Assembly (NCBI GenBank): GCA_013205245.1
Contig: JABMNH010000071.1
Location: 1 to 64,000 of the forward strand
Source: Flavobacteriales bacterium
GTDB lineage: Bacteria; Bacteroidota; Bacteroidia; Flavobacteriales; Flavobacteriaceae
Direction: 5' to 3'
Length of the DNA stretch: 64,000 bases
Notes under the pieces: model-generated
Told to the model about the DNA's origin: nothing
The model's input: the letters and a program-made list of their open reading frames with translations, nothing else
Database searches by the model: none
Part shown: piece after piece, positions 26,570 to 34,888 of the stretch
Numbering within the stretch: the stretch's first letter is position 1
How the letters are laid out: the number at the start of each line of letters is the position of its first letter
Translations under genes and position numbers: made by a program

Positions 26570-26932
26570 CTAATTTTTAATTAAAGCTTCAATCTCTTTT
26601 GCAGTTAATAAACAACTACTAACTTTATTTATATCAGAACAATAAGAACTATTTGTAGCATTGTTTTTACAATCTATATTCGATAAGTCAATTGTTTTGA
26701 ATTTTGGGTTGTAAACAATACAGCGCTCTAATAAAAGTGCTAAAGACTCATTTTCATTAATGCTTATATTATTTTTTATGAGGTAAGATTCTAAAAGCAA
26801 TTGAATGGCTGATCTAGAATGTGAGCAAATTGAAAAAGGAATAATATCGGTACTGGGTTTTAATAGCTCTTGTTCGGCTATTGCCACTTTTTTTTGAGCT
26901 TTAGAAAATAAATAGTCAGGATTTTTATTCAT
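26570..26932 (-). CDS. small helical hypothetical protein (HEPN-like)
   Basis: 120 residues, mostly helical. The segment CSHSRSAIQLLLESYLIKNNI and the following LALLLERC resemble HEPN-type helical proteins, but the usual Rx4-6H motif is not convincing. Four cysteines lie in the second half. It sits between the terminator of the pyruvate oxidoreductase gene and the GlmU-like gene on the same strand, so it is not cotranscribed with the former. Function unknown. Confidence 0.6.
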   Translation of the reverse strand: MNKNPDYLFSKAQKKVAIAEQELLKPSTDIIPFSICSHSRSAIQLLLESYLIKNNISINENESLALLLERCIVYNPKFKTIDLSNIDCKNNATNSSYCSDINKVSSCLLTAKEIEALIKN

Positions 26933-26947
26933 AAAAAAGTTGAATAA

Positions 26948-26980
26948 AAAGAAACCCTTATTTTTAATAAGGGTTTCTTT
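26948..26980 (-). terminator. terminator of the pyruvate:ferredoxin oxidoreductase gene
   Basis: AAAGAAACCCTTAT pairs with ATAAGGGTTTCTTT around a small AT loop, 8 bp after the stop codon; an A tract on the plus strand gives a T tract on the transcript. Confidence 0.85.
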
Positions 26981-26987
26981 AGCTCTA

Positions 26988-29900
26988 TTATATACCTTGG
27001 TATAATTCTAATTTTTCCCATTTCTCTTCAACACCTTGTTGCGCTTTTACTAAAAGCTCTTTCGCAATTTCGGGGTTGTCTTTTACAACACGCGTAAATC
27101 TAGCTTCATTATACATAAAGTCTTCAATAGGAATACTTGGCGCTTTAGAATCTACTTTGAATTTTTTTCCTTTTGGATTTTCAGGATTGAATCTAAATAA
27201 TGGCCAGAAACCGCTATCTACAGCTTTTACTTGTTGTGTAGCGCCATCTTTTAAATCGTAACCATGCTCACCACAATGAGAATAGGCAATAATTATAGAT
27301 GGTCCAGGATAAGCAACAGCTTCCTCTATAGCTTTTAGTGTTTGCAAATCTTTGGCGCCAATAGCTATTTGAGCTACATATACATTTCCGTAAGAAATAG
27401 CTTGCAAAGCAACATCTTTTCTTTGTGTGCGTTTTCCTGAGATAGCAAACTTAGCACTTGCACCTATTGGTGTAGATTTTGAAGCTTGACCACCAGTATT
27501 TGAATATACGTGTGTGTCCATAACCAAAACATTAATATCTTCTCCAGAAGCCAGCACATGGTCTAATCCGCCATAGCCAATGTCGTAAGCCCAACCATCG
27601 CCACCAAATATCCAAACCAATTGTCTGCGTAGATAAGAGGTTAAACTCAATAATTTTTTAGCATCTGCATCATTTAAAGTTTTAAGTACAACTTTCAATT
27701 TTGCAATATCTGCTAATTTAGTTTCTTTTTCAGTTTCATTAGTTTCTTTGTTATTGATGATGGCATCAACAATGTCACTACCAACAAGCAATTCAACATT
27801 TTGAAGTAAGTCTAATGCTAATTCTTGTTTTTTAGAGAGTGCTAAACGCATACCTAAACCGTATTCTGCATTATCCTCAAACAATGAATTTGCCCAAGCA
27901 GGACCTCTGCCAGCAGCATTTTTAGTGTAAGGTGTTGTAGGTAGATTACCACCATAAATTGAAGAACAACCTGTGGCGTTGGCAACTATCATGCTATCGC
28001 CATACAATTGTGTTATTAATTTAATATAAGGTGTTTCACCACAACCAGAACAAGCTCCAGAGAATTCGAATAAAGGTTCTAAGAATTGTGAGCCTTTTAC
28101 ATTTGTAATGCTTAATTCTTTTCTGTCGTAATAAGGCAACTCATTAAAGTAATCCCAATTTCCATTTTCAACTTCGGCATTTTCAATTTTGTTATGCATG
28201 TTTATTGCCTTAAAGTCAGGATCTTCTTTACTTATAGCAGGACAAACAGCAACGCATAAATCACATCCAGTACAATCTTCTGGAGAAACTTGTAATAAAT
28301 AAGATTCTTCTTTAGCGTTAAAAGGGCGCCCTTTAGCAGGGACGTGTTTTAAACCACTAGGACTGTCACTAAGTTCTAAGTTTGTTACAACTTTAGATCT
28401 AATGGCTGCGTGAGGGCAAATCATAACACATTTATTACATTGTGTACAAATATCTTCACCATCCCAAATAGGAATAATATCGGCTATACCACTTTTTTCA
28501 TATTTAGTAGTGCCTGTTGGGAAAGTACCATCAACTGGGAAAGCACTTACAGGTAATTCATCTCCTCTACCTTCTAATATAACACCCAATACACGTTGTA
28601 CAAACTCTGGCATATTTCCAGACATGGCTGTAGAAAACTCTTTAGTACTTGTAATTTTATTAGAGTAATGTACTTCATAAAGATTTTCTAAGGCTTTATC
28701 TACAGCATTAAAGTTCATTTGAACAACTTTGTCGCCTTTATGAGAGTATGATTTTACAATAGCTTCTTTAATTTTATCGATAGCTTCATCTTTTGGAAGC
28801 ACACCAGAAATAGCAAAGAAGCAGGTTTGTAAAATTGTGTTTGTACGTTTTCCTAACTTAGCTTCAAAAGCAACTTTAGTAGCATCAATCACATAAAATT
28901 TAAGTGATTTATTGACGATTCTCTCTTGTAAAGTTTTAGGTAATTTATCCCAAACCTCATCTTTAGAATAAGGTGAATTTAATAAGAATGTACCGCCTTG
29001 TTTTAGATCTTTAGCGATATCGTAATTTTCAACAAAATTAAATTGATGACAGGCAATAAAATCTGCGGTATCAATTAAATAAGTAGAAGAAATTGGTTTT
29101 GGACCAAATCTAAGATGCGATATTGTTTGTGCACCTGCCTTTTTAGAATCATAAACAAAATAACCTTGTACATAATTATCAGTTGTTTGTCCAATAATTT
29201 TAATTGAGTTTTTATTTCCACCTACAGTACCATCAGAACCTAAACCATAAAACATACAGTTAATAGTTTCTTTTTTAATTCTATATTCTGGATTAAATTC
29301 TAAACTTGTAAATGTTACATCATCATTAATACCAATGGTAAAATGATTCTTAGGTTTAGATTTTAGAAGTTCGTCATAAATACCTTTAACCATTGATGGT
29401 GTAAATTCTTTTGATGATAAACCATATCTTCCACCTATAATGCTTGGCATTGCTTTTCCGTATTCAACAAAAGCACTAACGATATCAAGATATAATGGGT
29501 CTCCAATACTTCCTGGTTCTTTTGTGCGGTCTAAAACAGCAATTTTAGTAACCGACTTAGGAATCATTTTCATGATGTGTTCAATAGAGAAAGGTCTAAA
29601 TAAGCGCACAAAAATAGCGCCTACTTTTTCGCCATCACCAACCATTTTATCAATAGCTTCTGTTACAGCTCCTGCACCAGAACCCATAATAATAATAATA
29701 CGCTCGGCATCTGGAGCTCCTATATAATCAAATAATTTATATGAGCGACCTGTATGGTTGTAAAAGTCATCCATAACACCTTGAACAATTTCTGGAACGG
29801 CATTATAATAAGTATTGGCAGCTTCTCTGGCTTGAAAGAATACATCGGGGTTTTGAGAAGTTCCTCTAATTACAGGGTTGTCAGGATTTAAACTTCTGTT

Positions 29901-30518
29901 TCTATGTTCAAGAACTTTATTCTCTGGTATCATTGCTTTTACAACCTCATCTGGAATGGCATCGATTTTAGAAATTTCGTGAGAAGTTCTAAATCCATCA
30001 AAAATATTTAAAAAAGGAATACGTGATTTTAAAGTGGCTACTTGAGAAATAAGTGCCATGTCATGAGCTTCTTGAACAGAATTTCCAAATAACATTGAAA
30101 ATCCTGTTTGGCGTGTTGCCATCACATCACTATGGTCACCAAAAATAGATAAAGCGTGGGTAGCAATTGTTCTTGCTGCAACGTGTATAACAGAAGGTAA
30201 AAGTTCTCCTGCAATTTTATACATATTAGGAATCATCAACAATAAACCTTGTGATGCTGTAAAAGTTGTGGTAAGTGCACCAGCTTGTAAAGATCCGTGA
30301 ACTGCACCAGCAGCACCAGCTTCACTTTGCATTTCAACAATTTTTGGAATATTATTCCAAATATTATTATCGCCTCTAGCACTAAACACCTCGGCATGCT
30401 CACCCATTGGTGATGCAGGTGTTATAGGGTAGATTGCACAAATTTCATTTGTTTTATGTGCAATTATTGCAACAGCCTCATTGGCATCACAAATAAGTTT
30501 TTTTGTTTCGGTTTCCAT
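26988..30518 (-). CDS. nifJ: pyruvate:ferredoxin (flavodoxin) oxidoreductase
   Basis: Single-chain enzyme of 1176 residues that oxidises pyruvate and CoA to acetyl-CoA and CO2, passing electrons to ferredoxin or flavodoxin. Domains in order: pyrimidine-binding (YPITPASPMGEHAE), core, gamma-like domain (FYGLGSDGTVGGNKNSIK), two 4Fe-4S clusters (CTQCNKCVMICP and CTGCDLCVAVCP), and the TPP domain (FSGACSGCGETPY, ATGCSSIYGGN, FGGDGWAYDIGYGG). Full length. A monocistronic unit. In a probably aerobic marine bacterium this suggests oxygen-limited metabolism or a source of low-potential electrons. Confidence 0.96.
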   Translation of the reverse strand: METETKKLICDANEAVAIIAHKTNEICAIYPITPASPMGEHAEVFSARGDNNIWNNIPKIVEMQSEAGAAGAVHGSLQAGALTTTFTASQGLLLMIPNMYKIAGELLPSVIHVAARTIATHALSIFGDHSDVMATRQTGFSMLFGNSVQEAHDMALISQVATLKSRIPFLNIFDGFRTSHEISKIDAIPDEVVKAMIPENKVLEHRNRSLNPDNPVIRGTSQNPDVFFQAREAANTYYNAVPEIVQGVMDDFYNHTGRSYKLFDYIGAPDAERIIIIMGSGAGAVTEAIDKMVGDGEKVGAIFVRLFRPFSIEHIMKMIPKSVTKIAVLDRTKEPGSIGDPLYLDIVSAFVEYGKAMPSIIGGRYGLSSKEFTPSMVKGIYDELLKSKPKNHFTIGINDDVTFTSLEFNPEYRIKKETINCMFYGLGSDGTVGGNKNSIKIIGQTTDNYVQGYFVYDSKKAGAQTISHLRFGPKPISSTYLIDTADFIACHQFNFVENYDIAKDLKQGGTFLLNSPYSKDEVWDKLPKTLQERIVNKSLKFYVIDATKVAFEAKLGKRTNTILQTCFFAISGVLPKDEAIDKIKEAIVKSYSHKGDKVVQMNFNAVDKALENLYEVHYSNKITSTKEFSTAMSGNMPEFVQRVLGVILEGRGDELPVSAFPVDGTFPTGTTKYEKSGIADIIPIWDGEDICTQCNKCVMICPHAAIRSKVVTNLELSDSPSGLKHVPAKGRPFNAKEESYLLQVSPEDCTGCDLCVAVCPAISKEDPDFKAINMHNKIENAEVENGNWDYFNELPYYDRKELSITNVKGSQFLEPLFEFSGACSGCGETPYIKLITQLYGDSMIVANATGCSSIYGGNLPTTPYTKNAAGRGPAWANSLFEDNAEYGLGMRLALSKKQELALDLLQNVELLVGSDIVDAIINNKETNETEKETKLADIAKLKVVLKTLNDADAKKLLSLTSYLRRQLVWIFGGDGWAYDIGYGGLDHVLASGEDINVLVMDTHVYSNTGGQASKSTPIGASAKFAISGKRTQRKDVALQAISYGNVYVAQIAIGAKDLQTLKAIEEAVAYPGPSIIIAYSHCGEHGYDLKDGATQQVKAVDSGFWPLFRFNPENPKGKKFKVDSKAPSIPIEDFMYNEARFTRVVKDNPEIAKELLVKAQQGVEEKWEKLELYQGI

Positions 30519-31038
30519 AAGTAGTATAGCTATTTAAAATACTGGGTAAAATTAGAACACATTAATAATATTAACTATGATAATTGTCAAGTTTTAAAAG
30601 ACTGTGATTAATTTTATTTCAAATAATTTCAAGTCTTTTTTAAACATTACAAACAAGTTTTAAAAATTTTAATAATACCAAAATCAATTAAATACAAATA
30701 CTATTATCAAAAAGGGGAAATAACCCCTTTAACTTAGGGGAAAACAATTGGTTTATATGCTATTAAAATGAATCAAATTTGTGATGAAATTGGGAATTAT
30801 GGCAATTGTTTTCTTTGTTATATTTTGATTGTAGAGCGTAATTCTCTTTTCAAGCATTCTTAGGTAATAAGATTTATTGAGGGGTAATCTTAGCCTTAAT
30901 CTAACCTCATTCTGTTAAGGAATGAGGTTTTTTTGTAATGTAAAAAAAAGGGAAATAACCTATACATTTTTAGGGGTTTACCATAATGTAATTTTTGATT
31001 TATTATAAGTTATTTGATGTAACTTAAAAATTACGGTT
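30519..31038. other. intergenic region, 520 bp
   Basis: Upstream half is AT-rich and must hold the promoter of the divergent pyruvate oxidoreductase gene. At 30903-30934 there is a strong plus-strand terminator with no recognisable gene before it; a short untranslated transcript could occupy about 30780-30930. The end holds the leader of the 58-codon reading frame at 31039. Confidence 0.5.
30903..30934 (+). terminator. orphan intrinsic terminator
   Basis: AACCTCATTC and GAATGAGGTT form a perfect 10-bp stem with a 7-nt loop, followed by seven T residues. No coding gene on the plus strand precedes it within the gap, so it may end a small RNA. Confidence 0.75.
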
Positions 31039-31215
31039 ATGGGAATTTCTTCTGTTTTAAACAAAATAAAAGCCTACTATAATAAAGATGGCTATTCAAT
31101 ATCAGTAAATTATAAAGGGCATCCTCTTTCTGCCACGGGTAGTACCGAAGCTTCTGTTTTTAAATCTATAATTTATTTAATGTCTTTTGTCGATTTTGCC
31201 GAAGTGAAAAAATAA
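31039..31215 (+). CDS. small hypothetical protein (58 aa)
   Basis: Reads MGISSVLNKIKAYYNKDGYS onward and ends SFVDFAEVKK. Codon use looks like a real gene (GCC, GGC and ACC codons in an AT-rich background). It contains a beta-hairpin-like stretch (YSISVNYKGHPLSATG) followed by a helix. It stands alone between divergent and convergent neighbours. No family recognised. Confidence 0.5.
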   Translation: MGISSVLNKIKAYYNKDGYSISVNYKGHPLSATGSTEASVFKSIIYLMSFVDFAEVKK

Positions 31216-31278
31216 TAATCAGCTTCAAATAAAGATTTAGTGGCTGACAATTAATGAGCTATTGTTTCAAATTTGTGA

Positions 31279-31806
31279 TTATTCCAAAGTGATTTCAGCA
31301 ATTTCTAAATTAAATTTTTCTTGCTTTTTATTTGATATTAAAAAACCTATTTCTTCTAGTATGTTTGAAGAAAAATTGGGGATAGTAAGTTTTCTACCTC
31401 TATAAGTTGGTTGTAATTCTGAAAGTAAAATTTCGATTGTTTGCCATTCTCCTGTTGTTTCAAATACTTTTATATATGATTCTTGACTATATTTATCAGA
31501 TTTTGCTCTAAACTGATACTTTTTGCCATCACCTTTTAATTTTATAATTACTTTTTTGAAGCCTTCAATATTTTTTTCATTAAATCGATAACGTAAAAAT
31601 GAAAAACCTCCATTATTTTCTAAAGATACTTTTCCTGTAAAAACACCTTGTCCCTCTTCATTTAAATAGAATACACTTGTTGAACGCCCACCCATTACCA
31701 CATCATTAACTAACCTCCAATCAGAAATATCACTTGTTTTATTGAAATCGAAAATGAGCACACTCTTACTTATTATTATTGACATTATTATAATTTTTAA
31801 AATCAT
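31279..31806 (-). CDS. CIA30 family protein
   Basis: 175 residues with an N-terminal hydrophobic segment (about 1-17) and a CIA30/NDUFAF1-like galactose-binding fold (FDFNKTSDISDWRLVNDVVMGG, FSFLRYRF, GDGKKYQFRAKSD). In mitochondria the family helps assemble complex I; in bacteria it is uncharacterised. It follows the SRPBCC gene by 7 bp and is the last minus-strand gene of the light island. Bacterial homologues are known to me as neighbours of photolyase genes, consistent with this context. Confidence 0.78.
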   Translation of the reverse strand: MILKIIIMSIIISKSVLIFDFNKTSDISDWRLVNDVVMGGRSTSVFYLNEEGQGVFTGKVSLENNGGFSFLRYRFNEKNIEGFKKVIIKLKGDGKKYQFRAKSDKYSQESYIKVFETTGEWQTIEILLSELQPTYRGRKLTIPNFSSNILEEIGFLISNKKQEKFNLEIAEITLE

Positions 31807-31813
31807 TACCTTT

Positions 31814-32296
31814 TTACTTTAAAGAACCAAACAACTCAATTAATTTTTGAGTTCTATAATTAAATATCTCTGTTAACTTAGGTTTTACCAATATTGGATG
31901 TACCATTCTACTTATAAAACCAAATGGAACTTTATAATCTATTACATCTTCCATTTCTACTCCTCCTTCAATTTCTTTTATAAAATGTTTATGGTGCCAT
32001 AATGCATAAGGTCCAAATCGTTGCTCATCTACAAAGTACTCTTTATCTACTACATGAGTTATTTCAGTAACCCAATTTGTTTTAATACCAAATACTGGTG
32101 TAACTATATATTGAATAATTTGCCCAGCAAACATTGACTTATCATCTTCCGAAATAATATCAAAACTCATATAATTAGGCGTAATGATTTTTAAATTTTT
32201 TGGGTTGGATAAAAAATCCCAAGCCTGATCTATTGTAATTGGTAATTTTTGCTTTGATGACAACCGATAAACGATTCCTTTTGATGAAAATTTCAT
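31814..32296 (-). CDS. SRPBCC-family ligand-binding protein
   Basis: 160-residue START/Bet v1-like fold (DQAWDFLSNPKNLKIITPNYMSF at the start, FGPYALWHHKHFIKEIEGG, then the C-terminal long helix). Such proteins bind hydrophobic ligands; those next to photolyase genes are a recurring component of light-induced clusters. A 92-bp gap separates it from tspO. I found no GTTTAA dyad in that gap, so it may be read through from the queD promoter or have a weak promoter of its own. Confidence 0.82.
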   Translation of the reverse strand: MKFSSKGIVYRLSSKQKLPITIDQAWDFLSNPKNLKIITPNYMSFDIISEDDKSMFAGQIIQYIVTPVFGIKTNWVTEITHVVDKEYFVDEQRFGPYALWHHKHFIKEIEGGVEMEDVIDYKVPFGFISRMVHPILVKPKLTEIFNYRTQKLIELFGSLK

Positions 32297-32388
32297 GTGT
32301 CTATATTATTTTTTTTAACGGTCACATGCTGCTCACTATCAGTCATTTTATTAGCTGATAAACTTTTTAGCATGCTCTTTTCATAACC

Positions 32389-32850
32389 TTAATTTTTTAA
32401 ATAAGAGTAAGCGTTTAAACTAGTTGCAATTAGTAACCAAAGAAAATAAGGTGCAATTAACAAGGATTTCAATTTTAAATCTGAACCAAAAACAAACAAA
32501 TAATAACCAATTAAAACTGTAAGCAAAATGATAACAATTAATGCAAATCCAACAGCATGCTGATTAAAAAATATATAGTTCCAAGACACATTTAATATAA
32601 ATTGAATACCAAATAGGAACCAAAATGTATTTGATTCTTTTAAAGGAACTAAAAAAGACATATAGATTGAAAAACAGATCATTATAGTTGTCCAGGCTAC
32701 GCCAAAAACCCAACCTGGTGGTGTCCAAGGCGCTTTATTTAAAGTTAAATACCAACCAGATGTTGGCCCGCTATTCATAAGCCAACTACCAATACCTAGG
32801 GCTGAAAAATTTATCAGTAAAAATAGAGTTAACCACATAAATTGTTTCAT
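32389..32850 (-). CDS. tspO: TspO/MBR family membrane protein
   Basis: 153 residues with five predicted membrane helices. Family motifs include LNKAPWTPPGWVFGVAWTTIM, the WNYIFFNQHA segment and a C-terminal W-rich helix. TspO proteins bind porphyrins or other tetrapyrroles and in Rhodobacter modulate pigment genes in response to oxygen and light. Its start overlaps the peroxidase stop by one base (TAATG), so the two are translationally coupled. This fits a role in handling photosensitising tetrapyrroles in the light island. Confidence 0.9.
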   Translation of the reverse strand: MKQFMWLTLFLLINFSALGIGSWLMNSGPTSGWYLTLNKAPWTPPGWVFGVAWTTIMICFSIYMSFLVPLKESNTFWFLFGIQFILNVSWNYIFFNQHAVGFALIVIILLTVLIGYYLFVFGSDLKLKSLLIAPYFLWLLIATSLNAYSYLKN

Positions 32851-33407
32851 TACAGTTGTTTTAAAATTTTACTACTCATTGGTTTAGTTATAGAATAAAA
32901 ATAATCTAAAAAATTACCGTTTTCATCAATTAAGTATTTTTGAAAATTCCATTTTACAGAGCTATTTTTTACACCATTTAATTCTTTTTTTGTTAACCAA
33001 GCATATAAAGGATGTTGCTTATCTCCTTTAACATCCACTTTTTCTGTCATTAAAAAAGTGACGCCATAATTCACTTTACAAAACGATTGTATTTGGGTTG
33101 CATTTCCTGGCTCTTGACCACCAAATTGATTACAAGGAACACCAATTACAACCAACTTATCTTTATAAGTTTCGTGCAATTTCTGCAAATCGGCATATTG
33201 TTTTGTGAATCCACATTCTGAAGCCGTGTTTACAAAAAGGATTTTCTTTCCTTTAAACTTGGCTAAATCTATGTTTTCACCTGATAAACTTTTTATAGAA
33301 ATATCGTAAATTGAAGCTGTTGATTTCATTTTTTCTGAATTATTTGTAATTAAAAAGCTTGTTAAAAACAAACTAAATGCTGTTGATATTGTTATTATTA
33401 GTTTCAT
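32850..33407 (-). CDS. glutathione peroxidase family protein
   Basis: 185 residues with an N-terminal signal or anchor (about 4-20) and a complete GPx site: Cys65 in NTASECGFT, Gln98 in QFGGQEPG, and Trp153-Asn154 in WNFQKYL. It is a paralogue of the lipoprotein at 2489-3079 but without a lipobox. It lies within the queD-folE operon, coupled to tspO. In a light-induced operon the expected task is removal of lipid hydroperoxides produced by singlet oxygen. Confidence 0.9.
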   Translation of the reverse strand: MKLIITISTAFSLFLTSFLITNNSEKMKSTASIYDISIKSLSGENIDLAKFKGKKILFVNTASECGFTKQYADLQKLHETYKDKLVVIGVPCNQFGGQEPGNATQIQSFCKVNYGVTFLMTEKVDVKGDKQHPLYAWLTKKELNGVKNSSVKWNFQKYLIDENGNFLDYFYSITKPMSSKILKQL

Positions 33408-33411
33408 AATT

Positions 33412-33636
33412 TTATACGGCTATTTTAAAATTTAAACGTTTCTCTACTTTCTTTTTTATAAGTGTAAGTCGTTTCATTAAATCCATTAAATTTGGATTTT
33501 TTGTCTTTTTATATATTTCATTAATTCCTAAAATTAATGATTTCACTTCTTTTGAAGCTATAATTCGCTCATTAGTCGTTTTTAATGAGATTTTACGTTG
33601 TTCAAATTCAATTCCTTTTTCAACTATATCCATCAT
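33412..33636 (-). CDS. small hypothetical protein in the light-response operon
   Basis: 74 residues, strongly basic and helical (KKTKNPNLMDLMKRLTLIKKKVEKRL). No signal peptide. The start codon directly follows the folE stop and its stop lies 4 nt before the peroxidase start, so it is firmly part of the operon. No family recognised. The density of neighbours argues that it is a real gene. Confidence 0.65.
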   Translation of the reverse strand: MMDIVEKGIEFEQRKISLKTTNERIIASKEVKSLILGINEIYKKTKNPNLMDLMKRLTLIKKKVEKRLNFKIAV

Positions 33637-34338
33637 TTATAAATTTAAATAGTTATGTAATTCGGCTATTTTTTCTGGCTTATTAAAAACTCCGCCATAA
33701 TAGCATGTAACGGTTGCGGATGAATCATCTTTAATTCCTCTAGAAGCCACGCACAAATGTTTTGCATCAATAATTACTGCAATGTCTTCTGTTTCTAAAA
33801 TTGTTGCCAATTCTCTCGCAATTTGATTTGTTAATCGTTCTTGCACTTGTGGTCTATTAGCAAAATATTGTACAATTCTATTAATTTTTGAAAGTCCAAT
33901 TACTTTTCCAGATGAAACATAGGCCACGTGTACTTTACCAAAAATTGGCACAAAATGATGCTCACAATTTGAATAAAACTGAATATTTTTTTCAACCAAC
34001 ATTTGATTGTATTTATATTTATTATCAAACAAAGCAATTTTCGGTTTGTTAGCAGGATTTAAACCTGAAAATATTTCATCAATATACATTTTAGCAACTC
34101 TTTTTGGAGTTCCTTTTAAAGAGTCATCGTTTAAATCAAGCCCCATAACTTCCATTATTTGAGCAAATAAACCCGCTATTTTCTCTTTCTTTTCTGTGTC
34201 AGAAATATCAAAAGCAGTTTCTGTTAATGGTGTATCTATTCCTGTATATAAATGATCATCACCAATTTCTTCCATTGTAAAATTTTCTAATTGATTCCCA
34301 TTAGTAGGGAATTTCAACAAAGTTTCTGGGTGTTTCAT
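33637..34338 (-). CDS. folE: GTP cyclohydrolase I
   Basis: Converts GTP to 7,8-dihydroneopterin triphosphate, entry to folate and pterins. Zinc and catalytic residues are present: SNCEHHFVPIFGKVHVAY and KHLCVASRGIKD. The frame starts at 34338, overlapping queD by 38 bp, but an ATG at 34275 (MEEIGDD) is equally plausible as the start because similarity begins there. Length is 233 or 212. Its place in a photoprotection operon fits a supply of methenyl-tetrahydrofolate, a usual photolyase antenna. Confidence 0.93.
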   Translation of the reverse strand: MKHPETLLKFPTNGNQLENFTMEEIGDDHLYTGIDTPLTETAFDISDTEKKEKIAGLFAQIMEVMGLDLNDDSLKGTPKRVAKMYIDEIFSGLNPANKPKIALFDNKYKYNQMLVEKNIQFYSNCEHHFVPIFGKVHVAYVSSGKVIGLSKINRIVQYFANRPQVQERLTNQIARELATILETEDIAVIIDAKHLCVASRGIKDDSSATVTCYYGGVFNKPEKIAELHNYLNL

Positions 34339-34714
34339 AAAGTTTTATTTTTAGTTCGTATTGTTTTTCAATTAATGGTCTTATAATCCTATAAATAACC
34401 ATTGCAATGTTTTCTGCAGTTGGATTTAAATTTTTAAATTCTTCTACGTCCATATTTAAATTTTTATGGTCAAATTTTTCAAGAACGTTTATTTTAATTA
34501 AGTCGGATAACATTTTAGTATCTATAACATAGCCTGTATCTTCATTAATAAATCCAATTACTTTAACCTCTAATTCATAATTATGACCGTGATAATTTGG
34601 ATTATTGCATTTACCAAAAACACCTCTATTTTGTTCATCAGACCAATTCTTATTGTGTAATCTGTGAGCAGCATTAAAATGTTCTCTTCTAGTAACAGCA
34701 GTTTTTAAGTTCAC
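34301..34714 (-). CDS. 6-pyruvoyl-tetrahydropterin synthase / QueD family protein
   Basis: 137 residues. Zinc histidines are visible in FNAAHRLHN and NYHGHNYELEV, and the catalytic region in the FDHKNLN and ETPRNFVEIPY segments. The family forms 6-carboxy- or 6-pyruvoyl-tetrahydropterin from the FolE product. Start codon is GTG at 34714 (no ATG in reach). It is the first gene of the operon, 11 bp from a GTTTAA-N16-TTAAAC dyad. Linkage to folE and photolyase rather than other queuosine genes suggests pterin synthesis. Confidence 0.88.
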   Translation of the reverse strand: MNLKTAVTRREHFNAAHRLHNKNWSDEQNRGVFGKCNNPNYHGHNYELEVKVIGFINEDTGYVIDTKMLSDLIKINVLEKFDHKNLNMDVEEFKNLNPTAENIAMVIYRIIRPLIEKQYELKIKLYETPRNFVEIPY

Positions 34715-34724
34715 ATTTATTATT

Positions 34725-34752
34725 GTTTAACTTTTATATCACAATATTAAAC
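34725..34752 (-). promoter_or_regulatory. light-island dyad 1 (queD-folE promoter)
   Basis: GTTTAA (34725-34730) and TTAAAC (34747-34752), separated by exactly 16 nt, just upstream of queD. Same half sites and same spacing as at 34848, 41558 and 42506. Inferred operator of the MerR/CarH-like regulator. Confidence 0.75.
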
Positions 34753-34847
34753 ATTTTATTTGTTTTTAAAATAAAACACACATTTCTTTTATTTATTATA
34801 TAATAGCTTTTAATTATAGTAATTCATTTTATATGCAATTATTTTTT

Positions 34848-34875
34848 GTTTAATTTACATATCGTATTATTAAAC
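34848..34875 (+). promoter_or_regulatory. light-island dyad 2 (DUF2867 gene promoter)
   Basis: GTTTAA (34848-34853) and TTAAAC (34870-34875) with 16 nt between them, ending 13 bp before the ATG at 34889. Flanking bases (TTTT before, AAT after) also match the other sites. It sits 95 bp from dyad 1 in the same divergent gap. Confidence 0.75.
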
Positions 34876-34888
34876 AATTACAAACAAC

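Noticed and set aside
32297-32388. Possible fifth dyad upstream of the SRPBCC gene
   Set aside because: Only an ATAAAC-like half is present, without a partner at the right distance.
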